A stretch of 64,000 nt of DNA from Oscillospiraceae bacterium (GTDB lineage Bacteria > Bacillota > Clostridia > Oscillospirales > Ruminococcaceae). Shown here piece after piece: positions 1-8,499 of this stretch. The stretch is from NCBI GenBank assembly GCA_017847885.1, contig JAGAUA010000008.1:38434-102433 (forward strand). The letters are read 5' to 3'. Made by a program: the position numbers and the translations under genes. The number at the start of each line of letters is the position of its first letter. The first letter of the stretch is position 1. Below the pieces are notes generated by a model that saw only the letters and a list, made by a program, of their open reading frames with translations, was not told the origin of the DNA and did not search any database.

Positions 1-2
1 CA

Positions 3-821
3 AAGGTAAAGGCGCAGGTGCGCGAGGAAGCGGACAAGCTGAAAGCACGGGGCATAGAGATAGGTCTTGCGGTTGTAATTGTGGGCAATAACCCTGCTTC
101 AAGGGTATACGTGAACAACAAGAAAAAGGCGTGCGAGGAGGTCGGCTTTACGTCCTATGAGTACGCTCTTCCCGAGGAAACCACCGAGCAGGAGCTGCTT
201 GACCTTGTGAACAAGCTTAACGCTGACGATAAGGTCAACGGCATACTCGTTCAGCTTCCTCTGCCGAAGCAGATAAACGAGACAGCGGTCATCAACGCAA
301 TTCTCCCCGAAAAGGACGTTGACGCCTTCCACCCCGAAAATGTGGGACACATAATGATAGGCGACTTCAACTTCCTGCCCTGCACCCCTGCAGGCGTAAT
401 GGAGCTTATCGCCGAAACGGGCGTGGACGTCTGCGGCAAAAACTGCGTTGTTATCGGACGAAGCAACATCGTGGGCAAGCCTATGGCTATGCTGCTTCTG
501 CATAAAAACGGCACGGTGACTATCTGCCACTCCAGAACGAAAAATCTTGCCGAGATTTGCAGCAATGCGGATATCCTCGTTGCAGCGGTGGGCAAGGCAA
601 AGTTCGTTACCCCCGATATGGTCAAGGAGGGCGCGGTGGTAATCGACGTGGGCATGAACCGCAACGAAAACGGAAAGCTTTGCGGCGACGTGGATTATGA
701 CGCTTGCTTTGAAAAGGCCGGGTACATAACACCCGTCCCCGGCGGCGTAGGACCCATGACCATTGCAATGCTGATGAAAAACACCCTCACAGCCGCAAAG
801 GTAAAGAACGGTCTCATGTAA
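3..821 (+). CDS. folD: Bifunctional methylenetetrahydrofolate dehydrogenase/cyclohydrolase FolD, 5' end outside window
   Basis: FolD interconverts 5,10-methylene-THF, 5,10-methenyl-THF and 10-formyl-THF in the cytosol using NADP+, feeding purine and formylmethionine synthesis. The frame is open to the left edge and reads K-V-K-A-Q-V-R-E-E, the usual continuation after a FolD N-terminus, so the true start lies upstream; the GTG at 18 is an internal valine. Family motifs are present: the YVNNKKK block with the catalytic Tyr-x3-Lys, [21 protein letters not shown], the dinucleotide-binding [11 protein letters not shown] and the C-terminal [10 protein letters not shown]. Stop TAA at 819-821 is followed by a strong terminator. 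Assignment is firm. Confidence 0.97.
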   Translation, partial: KVKAQVREEADKLKARGIEIGLAVVIVGNNPASRVYVNNKKKACEEVGFTSYEYALPEETTEQELLDLVNKLNADDKVNGILVQLPLPKQINETAVINAILPEKDVDAFHPENVGHIMIGDFNFLPCTPAGVMELIAETGVDVCGKNCVVIGRSNIVGKPMAMLLLHKNGTVTICHSRTKNLAEICSNADILVAAVGKAKFVTPDMVKEGAVVIDVGMNRNENGKLCGDVDYDACFEKAGYITPVPGGVGPMTIAMLMKNTLTAAKVKNGLM

Positions 822-828
822 AAGAATA

Positions 829-872
829 ACACCTCACGTTATTGGCAATAATAACCGTGAGGTGTTTTTTTT
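829..872 (+). terminator. Intrinsic terminator of folD that contains the next gene's ribosome site
   Basis: ACACCTCACG (829-838) pairs with CGTGAGGTGT (856-865), followed by a run of eight T. The 3' arm carries the GAGGTG that serves as Shine-Dalgarno for the penicillin-binding protein gene, and the T-run runs into its TTG start. Confidence 0.85.
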
Positions 873-2502
873 GAACAGATTATCCGTGGTACTTGCGGCA
901 GCGGCGGCGGTGTCGGCGGTGCTGGCGGCAAAGCTTGTGCTGCTGCTCAACAATGACGAAATATCCGCCGCAGCCTTGAATAAGGGAACATACACGATAA
1001 AATCGGTAGGCGAATATGCAGGAATTTACGACTGCAATTTCAAGCCGCTGGTGAACCGCTCGGAAAAATACGAGGCGGTGATTATCCCCAATCACGACAG
1101 CGCAATACGTATACAGCCCTATGTTGCCGACAGCGAGACCTACTATCGGGGGATACAGGGTAACGCCCCCTTTTTGTGCGAGGTCACCGCCGAGGCGTAT
1201 GCGGCGGACACGGGGGCGGTGATATTCCGCTCCGCCGTGAGAACAGACAGCAGCCAGCCTGCACCCCACATAATCGGCTATACCTCCGACGGAAACGGGG
1301 TCTGCGGCATTGAAAAAGCCTTCGACAGATTTTTGCGGTCGAATTGCACCAAAAATTCCGCAAGGTTTCATGTGGACGCCGTGGGCGAGGTGCTGGGCGG
1401 ACTTGACACGGAGATACGCTATGCCGAAAAGCTTCAATCGGGGGTCGTCCTCACAATTGACAGAGATATCCAGCAAATTTGCGAAAACGCCGTAAACGAA
1501 AGCGGCATAAGCCGCGGCGCTGTTGTGGTCATGGACGTCAAAACGGGGGAAATACGCGCCTCGGTAAGCTGTCCCGACTTCGACACCACCGATGTTGCCG
1601 CGTCACTTGACAATGCTGATTTGCCCTTTGTAAACCGTGCGTTTTCGGCATACAGCGTCGGCTCTATCTTTAAGCTTGTCACGGCGGCTGCGGCTCTCGA
1701 ACAAGGAATAAGCCCCGAATATACCTACACCTGCACAGGCTCGATAAACGTGAACGGGCAAATTTTCAACTGCCACCGCTGGGGCGGTCACGGCGAAATT
1801 GATATGCAAACGGCAATGGTGGAGTCCTGCAACCCCTACTTCATCGCCCTCAGCGAGTATATCGGCAAGGAAAATTTTGTTGAGACCGCGAAAAAGCTTG
1901 GCTTCGGGCAGGAGACCGAGCTATGCGGCGAAATTGTTTCCGCATCGGGAACGCTCCAGACCCCGACGGATATCATGGTGGAAGCGGAGCGCGCCAATAT
2001 GTCCTTCGGGCAGGGCAAGCTTACCGCAACGCCCCTCCAGATATGCAGAATGACCGCGGCTATCGCAAACAACGGGGTGATAAACGAGCCGACGCTGATA
2101 AAGGGCATACGCCACGACAGCGGCACGGTGGACTATTGCGATATAATCCCCGAAAAGCGTGTCATGTCCTACGAGACCGCCAGAACGCTTAAGCTTTTCA
2201 TGCAAAAGACCGTGAATACGGAAAATTCCATGGCAAAGCCCGACAAAACCATTGCAGGGGGCAAGACCTCAACAGCCCAGACGGGACAGTTCGACGAGCA
2301 GGGCAATGAGCTGCTGAACTGCTGGTTTACGGGGTATTTTCCGTCATATAATCCGCGGTATGCGGTCACCGTCCTTGTTGAGGGGGGCGTTTCGGGGAAT
2401 ATCTCGGCAGGACCTATCTTCAAAGTAATTGCCGACGATATCACGGCTGAAAACATAAAAGCAAAAGGGACAGCACCCGTGAGCGCTGTCCCTCTTGCCT
2501 AA
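871..2502 (+). CDS. Class B penicillin-binding protein (D,D-transpeptidase)
   Basis: A 543-residue membrane-anchored transpeptidase that should cross-link peptidoglycan outside the membrane. An N-terminal hydrophobic helix (about residues 5-25) is the anchor. The active-site triad is complete: S265-I-F-K268, S319-C-N321 and K465-T-S, the last a variant of the usual KTG. A GNGVCGIEKAFD stretch near residue 145 is typical of the PBP dimerisation/pedestal part of FtsI/PbpA-like enzymes. I chose TTG at 871 because GAGGTG sits six bases upstream and the membrane helix starts at once; GTG at 862 has no ribosome site. Which class B enzyme (elongation, division, sporulation) cannot be told; no other cell-wall gene is adjacent. 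Confidence 0.88.
   Translation: MNRLSVVLAAAAAVSAVLAAKLVLLLNNDEISAAALNKGTYTIKSVGEYAGIYDCNFKPLVNRSEKYEAVIIPNHDSAIRIQPYVADSETYYRGIQGNAPFLCEVTAEAYAADTGAVIFRSAVRTDSSQPAPHIIGYTSDGNGVCGIEKAFDRFLRSNCTKNSARFHVDAVGEVLGGLDTEIRYAEKLQSGVVLTIDRDIQQICENAVNESGISRGAVVVMDVKTGEIRASVSCPDFDTTDVAASLDNADLPFVNRAFSAYSVGSIFKLVTAAAALEQGISPEYTYTCTGSINVNGQIFNCHRWGGHGEIDMQTAMVESCNPYFIALSEYIGKENFVETAKKLGFGQETELCGEIVSASGTLQTPTDIMVEAERANMSFGQGKLTATPLQICRMTAAIANNGVINEPTLIKGIRHDSGTVDYCDIIPEKRVMSYETARTLKLFMQKTVNTENSMAKPDKTIAGGKTSTAQTGQFDEQGNELLNCWFTGYFPSYNPRYAVTVLVEGGVSGNISAGPIFKVIADDITAENIKAKGTAPVSAVPLA
2461..2497 (-). terminator. Terminator of the minus-strand surface protein gene, inside the 3' end of the PBP gene
   Basis: AGGGACAGC (2466-2474) pairs with GCTGTCCCT (2485-2493), extended by GCAA/TTGC. 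Read on the minus strand the stem is followed by a T-rich stretch. It lies within the last codons of the convergent PBP gene. Confidence 0.65.
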
Positions 2503-2535
2503 TAGGATTAGAGAATTATTTATTATAAGAATTGA

Positions 2536-3252
2536 TTAGCTATTTTTCTTAGCGATAACAGCAGCGGAAGCAGCCAGAGCAAGTACGCAAACGGATACAG
2601 CCACACCTGCGTTGCCTGTCTTTTCGCTTTCGGTAACGCTGTCAGGCTCGGGAGTCTCTGTTGCAGGCTCTTCGGCAGCAGCGGTTGTCTCCTCAGCAGC
2701 AGTCTCTTCTGCAGCGGTTGTCTCCTCGGTAGCAGCTTCATCGGCAGCGGTTGTTTCCTCTACAACAGGATTTTCAGCAGCAAGAACATCGTTGATGTTA
2801 GCGTCGTTGGAAATCACGATTTTTTCAAGAACAACGCCGTGACCCATTAAAGCCATGCCTGCTGTCTGGAGGCGCTCAACGGATTCAGCAGGAACGGTGA
2901 AGCTTGCCTGAGTTTTTGCAGTATCCAGCTCGTAGGAGTCGCCGGACTCGGAAAGTGTAAGCTGATTAAGACCTGCAATAAAAGGCCAGCCTGCGTCGTT
3001 TATCATGGGCTTGATCACCCAGTAATCCTGACCCTCAACATCAGCAAGTGAAGCGTCTGCGGTGTAGTAGAGAGTTACGACCGAGTCTGTTGTAAGGTCA
3101 GCAAATTCGGAGGAAGAAATAGTTGTGCTGTCTGTCCAAGTTGTTTTGAAGTCCTTGTTTACGCTGATGTCATAAGCGGAAACGGAGGTTGCCATAAGTG
3201 ATACTGCCGCAAAAGCAGCTGCAATGCCTGCAAAAATTTTTTTGATTTTCAT
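2536..3252 (-). CDS. Secreted, C-terminally anchored protein with a T/E/A-rich linker
   Basis: A 238-residue exported protein of unknown function. A classical signal peptide (KIKKIFAGIAAAFAAV, cut near ATSVSA) is followed by a folded region of about 130 residues, then a low-complexity EETTAA/EETAAE linker and a C-terminal hydrophobic helix of about 20 residues ending in AKKNS. The motif before the helix (SEKTGNAG) resembles a divergent sorting signal but is not LPXTG, so attachment may simply be by the helix. I chose the Met at 3252 because it begins the signal peptide and follows AAAGGAA. It is a single-gene unit with its own terminator in the neighbouring gene. Function not recognised. Confidence 0.75.
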   Translation of the reverse strand: MKIKKIFAGIAAAFAAVSLMATSVSAYDISVNKDFKTTWTDSTTISSSEFADLTTDSVVTLYYTADASLADVEGQDYWVIKPMINDAGWPFIAGLNQLTLSESGDSYELDTAKTQASFTVPAESVERLQTAGMALMGHGVVLEKIVISNDANINDVLAAENPVVEETTAADEAATEETTAAEETAAEETTAAAEEPATETPEPDSVTESEKTGNAGVAVSVCVLALAASAAVIAKKNS

Positions 3253-3396
3253 AAGTAACGTTCCTTTCAATATTTTTGGCACATCAATGCCGTTTTTGTT
3301 TTGCTGAATTGATTATATAATAAAATGCAGCTGCTATATATCAGAAATTTGACATTTGTGTTAAAATCTTGCTTAAAATATTTTTGCGGCAAAAAT

Positions 3397-3438
3397 GCAA
3401 AAAAACCTTGCAGGAGTAAAATTTTCCCGCAAGGTTTT
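3397..3438 (-). terminator. Terminator of the AGCS symporter gene
   Basis: AAAACCTTGC (3402-3411) pairs with GCAAGGTTTT (3429-3438); on the minus strand a long T-run follows the stem. Confidence 0.85.
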
Positions 3439-3449
3439 CTCATGTGAAA

Positions 3450-5273
3450 TTATTCTTCCTCAGCAAGCTTGCTTTCCTGCTCCGCCTGAATATCCGCGTA
3501 AGCTGAAAGCATGGGCGCAACCTCTGTGTCGGTTTTCTTTATCTTTCTTGAAATGTAGTTGCCCGTGATTTTTACAACCGTTGTGGACAGCAGCAGTACC
3601 GCAATAAGGTTGGGTATCGCCATAAGTCCGTTAAGTGTGTCAGCAATATCCCAAGCAAGGCTGAGGTTCATGGTGCAACCCACGATAACGAACAGCACGA
3701 AGATTATCTTGTAGACGATGACAGCCTTTGTGCCGAGAAGGTACTCCAGCGCCTTTGTGCCGTAGAACGACCAGCCGAGAACGGTCGAGAAGGCAAAGAG
3801 GAGAATTGCCACCGCAAGTATCTTGCCCGAAACCGTGCCGAGACGAAGGCTGAACGCGTAGGTTACAAGGGGAACGCCGTTTACCTCGTTTATCTCAACC
3901 GAGGTGATAACGGGATTTCCGCTGTCGTCAACCATGGGAGTGCCGTCGGGGTTTTTGCCCTGAATTCCGCGGACTTCCATAACGTTTGCGTATGTAAAAT
4001 CGCTCTCGCCCTTTGCACTTTCCGCCTTGGTAAGCTTGAGAGGTATCTCCTGACCGTAAACGGTTTTCGCGGTGTATTCGGTGTATGTTCCCTCCGCAGC
4101 GTTTTCATCGGCGATTTTGTACTTGTAGTTGATGTTGGAGTCGATAAGGTTTACTTCCTCGCCCTCGCCGGCAACGTGTATCTCAAAGAACTGTGACTCG
4201 GTGGAAATGCTCTGCATAGCGCCGTCAAAGGTCTTGGAGTTTGCAGGGCTTGAAAGGATAACGAAAGCAGTCAGCGTACATACGATAATGGTATCGAAGA
4301 ACACCTCGAAAATGCCCCACATACCCTGAACAACAGGCTCTTTAACGTCGGAAGCGGAGTGTACCATAACAGACGAGCCGAGACCTGCCTCATTTGAGAA
4401 TACGCCTCTCTTGAAGCCCATTGTTACCGCACGCTTGATTATGTATCCGCCAACGCCGCCTGCGACTGCGCCGAAGTTGAAGGCGTTGCTGAAAATGCTG
4501 GAGAAAACGTAGGGTATCTGCTTAAAGTTGGAAATAAAAATAATGAGACAGCCAACGATGTAGAAAAGCGCCATGAAGGGTACAAGCTTTTCGGTAACGC
4601 TTGCAATTCTCTTGATGCCGCCAACGATAACAAGCGCGGCAATAATTGCAAGAACAACGCCCGTTACTATCGTGGGCACGTTGAAGTTGGACTTCATTGC
4701 GCTGGAAATCGAGTTAACTTGGGTCATGTTTCCGATACCGAAGGAAGCCAGCACGCAGAATACCGAGAACAGTATCGCAAGGGGCTTTGCAAGGTGTCTT
4801 ACGCCCTTTTTGTCCTTGAGACCCTCCTGCAGGTAGTACATAGCGCCGCCCGACCATTCGCCGTGGGGGTTTTTCTTGCGGAAGAAAATACCCAGCACAT
4901 TTTCGGAATAGTTTGTCATCATGCCGAAAAATGCGGACAGCCACATCCAGAACACCGCGCCGGGGCCGCCGACAGCAATTGCTGTTGCAACGCCTGCGAT
5001 GTTACCCGTGCCGATGGTCGCGGCAAGAGCGGTTGAAAGCGCCTGAAACTGGGAAATAGCCTTTTTGTCCTTGGTTTTGGTTACAGACTTTTTCTTGAAA
5101 ATGGCAAGAAAAGTCTCATTTGCCCAATGCTTGATTTTTGTTACTTGAAAAAATTTCGTTCTGACGGTCATGATAATGCCCGTTGCAATGATAAGCACGA
5201 GCATGGGAATGCCCCAAACAAAGCCGTTTACCGCTCCGTTTATGGATTCGACCGCTTCAACAAATGAATTCAT
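3450..5273 (-). CDS. Sodium:alanine/glycine symporter, AGCS family, with an extra loop domain
   Basis: A multi-pass inner-membrane symporter importing small amino acids with Na+. AGCS hallmarks are clear: GPGAVFWMWLSAFFGM, HGEWSGGAMYYLQEG, NEAGLGSSVMVHSAS and about ten hydrophobic helices. At 607 residues it is well over the usual 450-490. The excess is a hydrophilic insertion of roughly 110 residues between two late helices, running from about IHVAGEGEEVN to VPLVTYAF, rich in D, E, N and G. The start at 5273 (MNSFVEAV) follows GGAGGGG; the longer frame upstream has no ribosome site. It is a single-gene unit. The exact substrate is unknown. Confidence 0.92.
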   Translation of the reverse strand: MNSFVEAVESINGAVNGFVWGIPMLVLIIATGIIMTVRTKFFQVTKIKHWANETFLAIFKKKSVTKTKDKKAISQFQALSTALAATIGTGNIAGVATAIAVGGPGAVFWMWLSAFFGMMTNYSENVLGIFFRKKNPHGEWSGGAMYYLQEGLKDKKGVRHLAKPLAILFSVFCVLASFGIGNMTQVNSISSAMKSNFNVPTIVTGVVLAIIAALVIVGGIKRIASVTEKLVPFMALFYIVGCLIIFISNFKQIPYVFSSIFSNAFNFGAVAGGVGGYIIKRAVTMGFKRGVFSNEAGLGSSVMVHSASDVKEPVVQGMWGIFEVFFDTIIVCTLTAFVILSSPANSKTFDGAMQSISTESQFFEIHVAGEGEEVNLIDSNINYKYKIADENAAEGTYTEYTAKTVYGQEIPLKLTKAESAKGESDFTYANVMEVRGIQGKNPDGTPMVDDSGNPVITSVEINEVNGVPLVTYAFSLRLGTVSGKILAVAILLFAFSTVLGWSFYGTKALEYLLGTKAVIVYKIIFVLFVIVGCTMNLSLAWDIADTLNGLMAIPNLIAVLLLSTTVVKITGNYISRKIKKTDTEVAPMLSAYADIQAEQESKLAEEE

Positions 5274-5443
5274 GCGTATACCCCTCCAAACTTTAATTAC
5301 TATCATTATAGCACGTTATCAGCCCAAAGTAGTGAATATTTTGTTACTTTTGCATTTTTTATGTAATTTTCCTGCAAATTTTGTCTTGGCAGGAATAATT
5401 ATACAATAATAAAGCGATTGTGTAATTATTTTGTGGAATTTTC

Positions 5444-5472
5444 TTGACAAAAGGGCAGAAAAATGGTATAAT
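5444..5472 (+). promoter_or_regulatory. Sigma-A promoter for the HPt gene
   Basis: TTGACA (5444-5449), 17-bp spacer, TATAAT (5467-5472), about 36 bp before the start codon. Confidence 0.85.
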
Positions 5473-5508
5473 TTATATAGATATTATTAGTTTAAAGGAA
5501 AATGGAAG

Positions 5509-5877
5509 ATGACTATTTTGGATAACAAGCTTTTTGCGGAACTGAAAAATCACGGTGTCGATGTGGAGGGAACGCTGTCCCGTTTTGTGGATAACGACGA
5601 GCTGTATATGAAGTTTCTCCTCCGATATCCCGATGAGGACAGGCTTACCCCCATTAAAAATGCAATTGCCGCAAAGGACTACGAAGCGCTGCTCAGCGCC
5701 GCACACAAGCTCAAGGGCGTTTCCGCAAATCTGGGAATGACGGACTTAGCGGCAAAAGCTGCGAAAATAGTTACCAAGGTAAGGGAAGAACAGTACGAAG
5801 GCTTTGAAGCGGATTTTGCAGAAGCAGAAAAGGAATACAACATTATCTGCGGCATAATCAGCGGATACAAAAAGTAA
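5509..5877 (+). CDS. Stand-alone histidine phosphotransfer (HPt) domain protein
   Basis: A 122-residue cytosolic protein made almost only of an HPt four-helix bundle. The phospho-accepting histidine is H66 in AAHKLKGVSANLG, the standard HPt motif. HPt proteins shuttle phosphate between receiver domains of hybrid kinases and response regulators. No kinase is adjacent. The hybrid kinase at 54922-57474 in this window, which ends in two receivers but has no HPt of its own, is a possible partner by inference only. The gene has its own consensus promoter and a ribosome site (AAAGGAAAATGGAAG) before ATG. Confidence 0.88.
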   Translation: MTILDNKLFAELKNHGVDVEGTLSRFVDNDELYMKFLLRYPDEDRLTPIKNAIAAKDYEALLSAAHKLKGVSANLGMTDLAAKAAKIVTKVREEQYEGFEADFAEAEKEYNIICGIISGYKK

Positions 5878-5893
5878 ACATTTTTTGAAGCGG

Positions 5894-5922
5894 TTGAAAA
5901 TTTCCGCAAATTATGGTATTAT
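5894..5922 (+). promoter_or_regulatory. Sigma-A promoter for the degV gene
   Basis: TTGAAA (5894-5899), 17-bp spacer, TATTAT (5917-5922), 32 bp before the chosen start. Confidence 0.75.
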
Positions 5923-5954
5923 TGACACATACTACTTTTTATGGAGAGTGTTTT

Positions 5955-6833
5955 ATGAGCAAAGTCAGAATTATGACGGACTCGGCTTCGGACGTTTCCG
6001 TTGAACAGGCAGCAAAATACGGGATATCCCTTGTAAACTTCTGGATAGTTGTGGGCGACAAGACCTTCAAGGAAAACGAGGAGTACACCACCGAGGAGTT
6101 CTACAAGATAATGGAGGAGTCGGAGGAAATGCCCCATACCTCGCAGATTACGGTGATGGACTACTCCGAGGCTTACGAAAAGGAATACAACGACGGCGTG
6201 ACCGACCTTATCAACGTTGTTATCGCTTCTATCGGCTCAAATTCCTACAACAACGCCTGCATGGCTAAGGACGAGTTCTACGAGAAGCACCCCGAAGCGG
6301 TGGGACAATTCAACATTACCGTTATCGACAGCAAGGCGTACACAGGCGCATACGGTCTGCCCGTAATGGAAGCCGCAAAGAAGGTGCAGAAGGGCGCTGA
6401 GGCTGACGAGGTAATCGCGTTCCTTAAAGAATGGTTTGACTGCGGAATTATCGTCTGCACGGCTTATACCCTTAAATATGCAAGAAAATCGGGACGCGTT
6501 GGCTGCGCAACAGCCTTCGTTGGCGACCTGCTTGGACTTAAGCCAATCATCACCTTTGTTGACGCAGTTTCAAACACCGCCGCAAAGGTAAGAGGCGAAA
6601 AGGCTGTTATCCCCCAGCTGGTGGACTACGCCGTTTCCCACATGGTACCCCAGACGCCTTACTCCATTCTGGACGGAAGCCGCCCCGAATGTACCGAAGA
6701 GGTCATCAAGCTTATGAAAAAGGCTGTGGGCTACGGTCCTACCGAGATACATAAGATCGGCGCAACCATTGCCTGCCACCTTGGTCATCAGGTCTCGGGC
6801 GTAATCATCAAGGGACCCAACAGAAACGCATAA
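5955..6833 (+). CDS. DegV family fatty-acid-binding protein
   Basis: A 292-residue cytosolic protein of the DegV family, whose members bind long-chain fatty acids; in Firmicutes the FakB members present acyl chains to the kinase FakA. The sequence shows the family opening KVRIMTDSASDVS, the TSQ motif (MPHTSQITV) and the KYARKSGRVG block. ATG at 5955 follows GGAGAG; the upstream in-frame ATG at 5913 falls in the promoter. No fakA is nearby, so use in phospholipid metabolism is a family-based inference. It is transcribed alone and closed by a two-way terminator shared with leuB. Confidence 0.9.
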   Translation: MSKVRIMTDSASDVSVEQAAKYGISLVNFWIVVGDKTFKENEEYTTEEFYKIMEESEEMPHTSQITVMDYSEAYEKEYNDGVTDLINVVIASIGSNSYNNACMAKDEFYEKHPEAVGQFNITVIDSKAYTGAYGLPVMEAAKKVQKGAEADEVIAFLKEWFDCGIIVCTAYTLKYARKSGRVGCATAFVGDLLGLKPIITFVDAVSNTAAKVRGEKAVIPQLVDYAVSHMVPQTPYSILDGSRPECTEEVIKLMKKAVGYGPTEIHKIGATIACHLGHQVSGVIIKGPNRNA

Positions 6834-6841
6834 AAACGCAT

Positions 6842-6894
6842 AAAAAATATCGCCTTTGTTCAGCAAATTAATGCTGTCAAAGGCGATTTTTTAT
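6842..6894. terminator. Bidirectional terminator between degV and leuB
   Basis: ATCGCCTTTG (6849-6858) pairs with CAAAGGCGAT (6878-6887), with an inner CAGCA/TGCTG stem. A-run before and T-run after make it work on both strands for the convergent genes. Confidence 0.88.
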
Positions 6895-6903
6895 TGGCAA
6901 AAA

Positions 6904-7983
6904 TCAGATCTCGTCGGCAATAAGGCTGCCCATTTCCGTGCAGGAAACGCTCTTGAGACCGTCAGCATCGGACATGATATCAGCGGTGCGGTAACCCTTT
7001 TCAAGAACGGCGTTCACCGCATTTTCGATAGCGTCAGCCTCGGCGGACATATCAAAGGAGTAGCGCAGCATCATTGCGGCGGAAAGAATTGTTGCAATGG
7101 GGTTAGCCTTGTTCTGTCCCGCAATGTCGGGGGCAGAGCCGTGGATAGGCTCATACAGACCCAGGGAGGTCTCGCCCAGCGAAGCGGAGGGAATCATGCC
7201 CAGAGAGCCTGTTATCATGGAAGCCTCGTCGGAAAGAATGTCGCCGAAAAGATTTTCCGTAACAAGTACGTCAAACTGTCCGGGATTTCTTACAAGCTGC
7301 ATAGCGCAGTTGTCCACGAGGATATCCTGGAACTCAACATCGGGGTACTCCGCAGCTACCTTGTGGGAAACCTCTCTCCAAAGGCGTGAGGAGTCCAGAA
7401 CGTTCGCCTTGTCAACGGAGTGAACCTTAGAGCGGCGCTTTCTTGCCATGTCGAATGCAACGCGGCAAATCCTCTCCACCTCGTAATCAGCATACGCCAT
7501 AGAGTCGCTTGCGTGCTTAACGCCGTTTTCATCGGTATAGGTCTTGCGCTCGCCGAAATATGCGCCGCCGATAAGCTCGCGGACGATAACAAGGTCAAGA
7601 CCCGAGTCGGTTATCTCCTTTTTAAGAGGGCAAGCGGAAGCAAGGGGAGCAAGCAGCTTTGCAGGACGGATATTGGCAAACAGCTTCAGCGCACCTCTTA
7701 TGCCCAGCAGACCTGCTTCGGGACGAAGATTTCCGGGGAGATTGTCCCACTTCTTTCCGCCCACAGCGCCCAGCAGAACGCTGTCGGAAGCAAGACAAAT
7801 GTCGATAGTTTCCTGTGGCAGGGGAACGCCCGTCGCGTCAATAGCGCAGCCGCCCATGAGCACGTCCGTGTACTTGAAGGTGTGCCCAAACTTAGCGCCG
7901 ACCTTGTCCATAACCTTGATAGCCTCGGTCACTATCTCGGGACCGATACCGTCGCCTTTGATTACCGCAATATTTTTAGTCAT
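6904..7983 (-). CDS. leuB: 3-isopropylmalate dehydrogenase
   Basis: A 359-residue NAD+-dependent oxidative decarboxylase. In leucine synthesis it acts on 3-isopropylmalate; in the citramalate route the same enzyme acts on beta-methylmalate. Family marks include the start KNIAVIKGDGIGPEIV, LLGAVGGKKWDN, the RPAKL segment, RELIGGAYFGER, the DNCAMQLVRNPGQFDV block and EPIHGSAPDIAGQNKANP. Last gene of leuC-leuD-leuB, 13 bp after leuD. With cimA and ilvB in the next cluster and no leuA in view, it may mainly serve isoleucine here (inference). Confidence 0.96.
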   Translation of the reverse strand: MTKNIAVIKGDGIGPEIVTEAIKVMDKVGAKFGHTFKYTDVLMGGCAIDATGVPLPQETIDICLASDSVLLGAVGGKKWDNLPGNLRPEAGLLGIRGALKLFANIRPAKLLAPLASACPLKKEITDSGLDLVIVRELIGGAYFGERKTYTDENGVKHASDSMAYADYEVERICRVAFDMARKRRSKVHSVDKANVLDSSRLWREVSHKVAAEYPDVEFQDILVDNCAMQLVRNPGQFDVLVTENLFGDILSDEASMITGSLGMIPSASLGETSLGLYEPIHGSAPDIAGQNKANPIATILSAAMMLRYSFDMSAEADAIENAVNAVLEKGYRTADIMSDADGLKSVSCTEMGSLIADEI

Positions 7984-7996
7984 AGCAGCTACTCCT

Positions 7997-8479
7997 TTAC
8001 TTCTTCAATGATTTCAGCAGTCCGCCTGCATTAATGATTTCTTTCATAAACTCGGGGAAGGGCTGCGCCTGATAGGTCTGATTTTTGGTCTTGTTGGTGA
8101 TAACGCCCGTGTCGAAGTCAACCTCGACCTCGTCGCCGTTTTCGATATTCTTGGCAGCCTCGTCGCACTCAAGGATAGGCAAGCCGATGTTGATAGCGTT
8201 TCTGTAAAAAATTCTTGCGAATGTGGAAGCAATTACGCAGGAAATTCCGCTTGCCTTGATGGAGATAGGCGCGTGCTCACGGGAAGAGCCGCAGCCGAAG
8301 TTGAGGTTTGCGACCATGATGTCGCCGTCCTTGACGTTGTTTACGAAGTCCTTGTCAATGTCCTCCATGCAGTGGGAAGCAAGCTCCTTGGGGTCTGCCG
8401 AGTTAAGGTATCTTGCAGGAATGATAACGTCGGTATCAACGTTATCGCCGTATTTATGTACTTTACCGAATGCTTTCAT
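7997..8479 (-). CDS. leuD: 3-isopropylmalate dehydratase small subunit
   Basis: A 160-residue swivel-domain subunit that pairs with LeuC to isomerise 2-isopropylmalate (or citramalate) by dehydration and rehydration. The small HacB/LeuD2-type form is recognised by [32 protein letters not shown] and the [12 protein letters not shown] segment. I chose Met at 8479 because GGAGGG lies about 10 bases upstream; the longer frame adds MEGHI without a ribosome site. It sits 20 bp after leuC in the same operon. Confidence 0.95.
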   Translation of the reverse strand: MKAFGKVHKYGDNVDTDVIIPARYLNSADPKELASHCMEDIDKDFVNNVKDGDIMVANLNFGCGSSREHAPISIKASGISCVIASTFARIFYRNAINIGLPILECDEAAKNIENGDEVEVDFDTGVITNKTKNQTYQAQPFPEFMKEIINAGGLLKSLKK

Positions 8480-8499
8480 AATATGACCCTCCAATACAA

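Noticed and set aside
862..870. GTG at 862 as start of the PBP gene
   Set aside because: No ribosome site upstream, while TTG at 871 has GAGGTG at the right distance.
5307..5443. Glycine riboswitch before the AGCS symporter
   Set aside because: The region upstream of the start is short and shows none of the glycine aptamer motifs.
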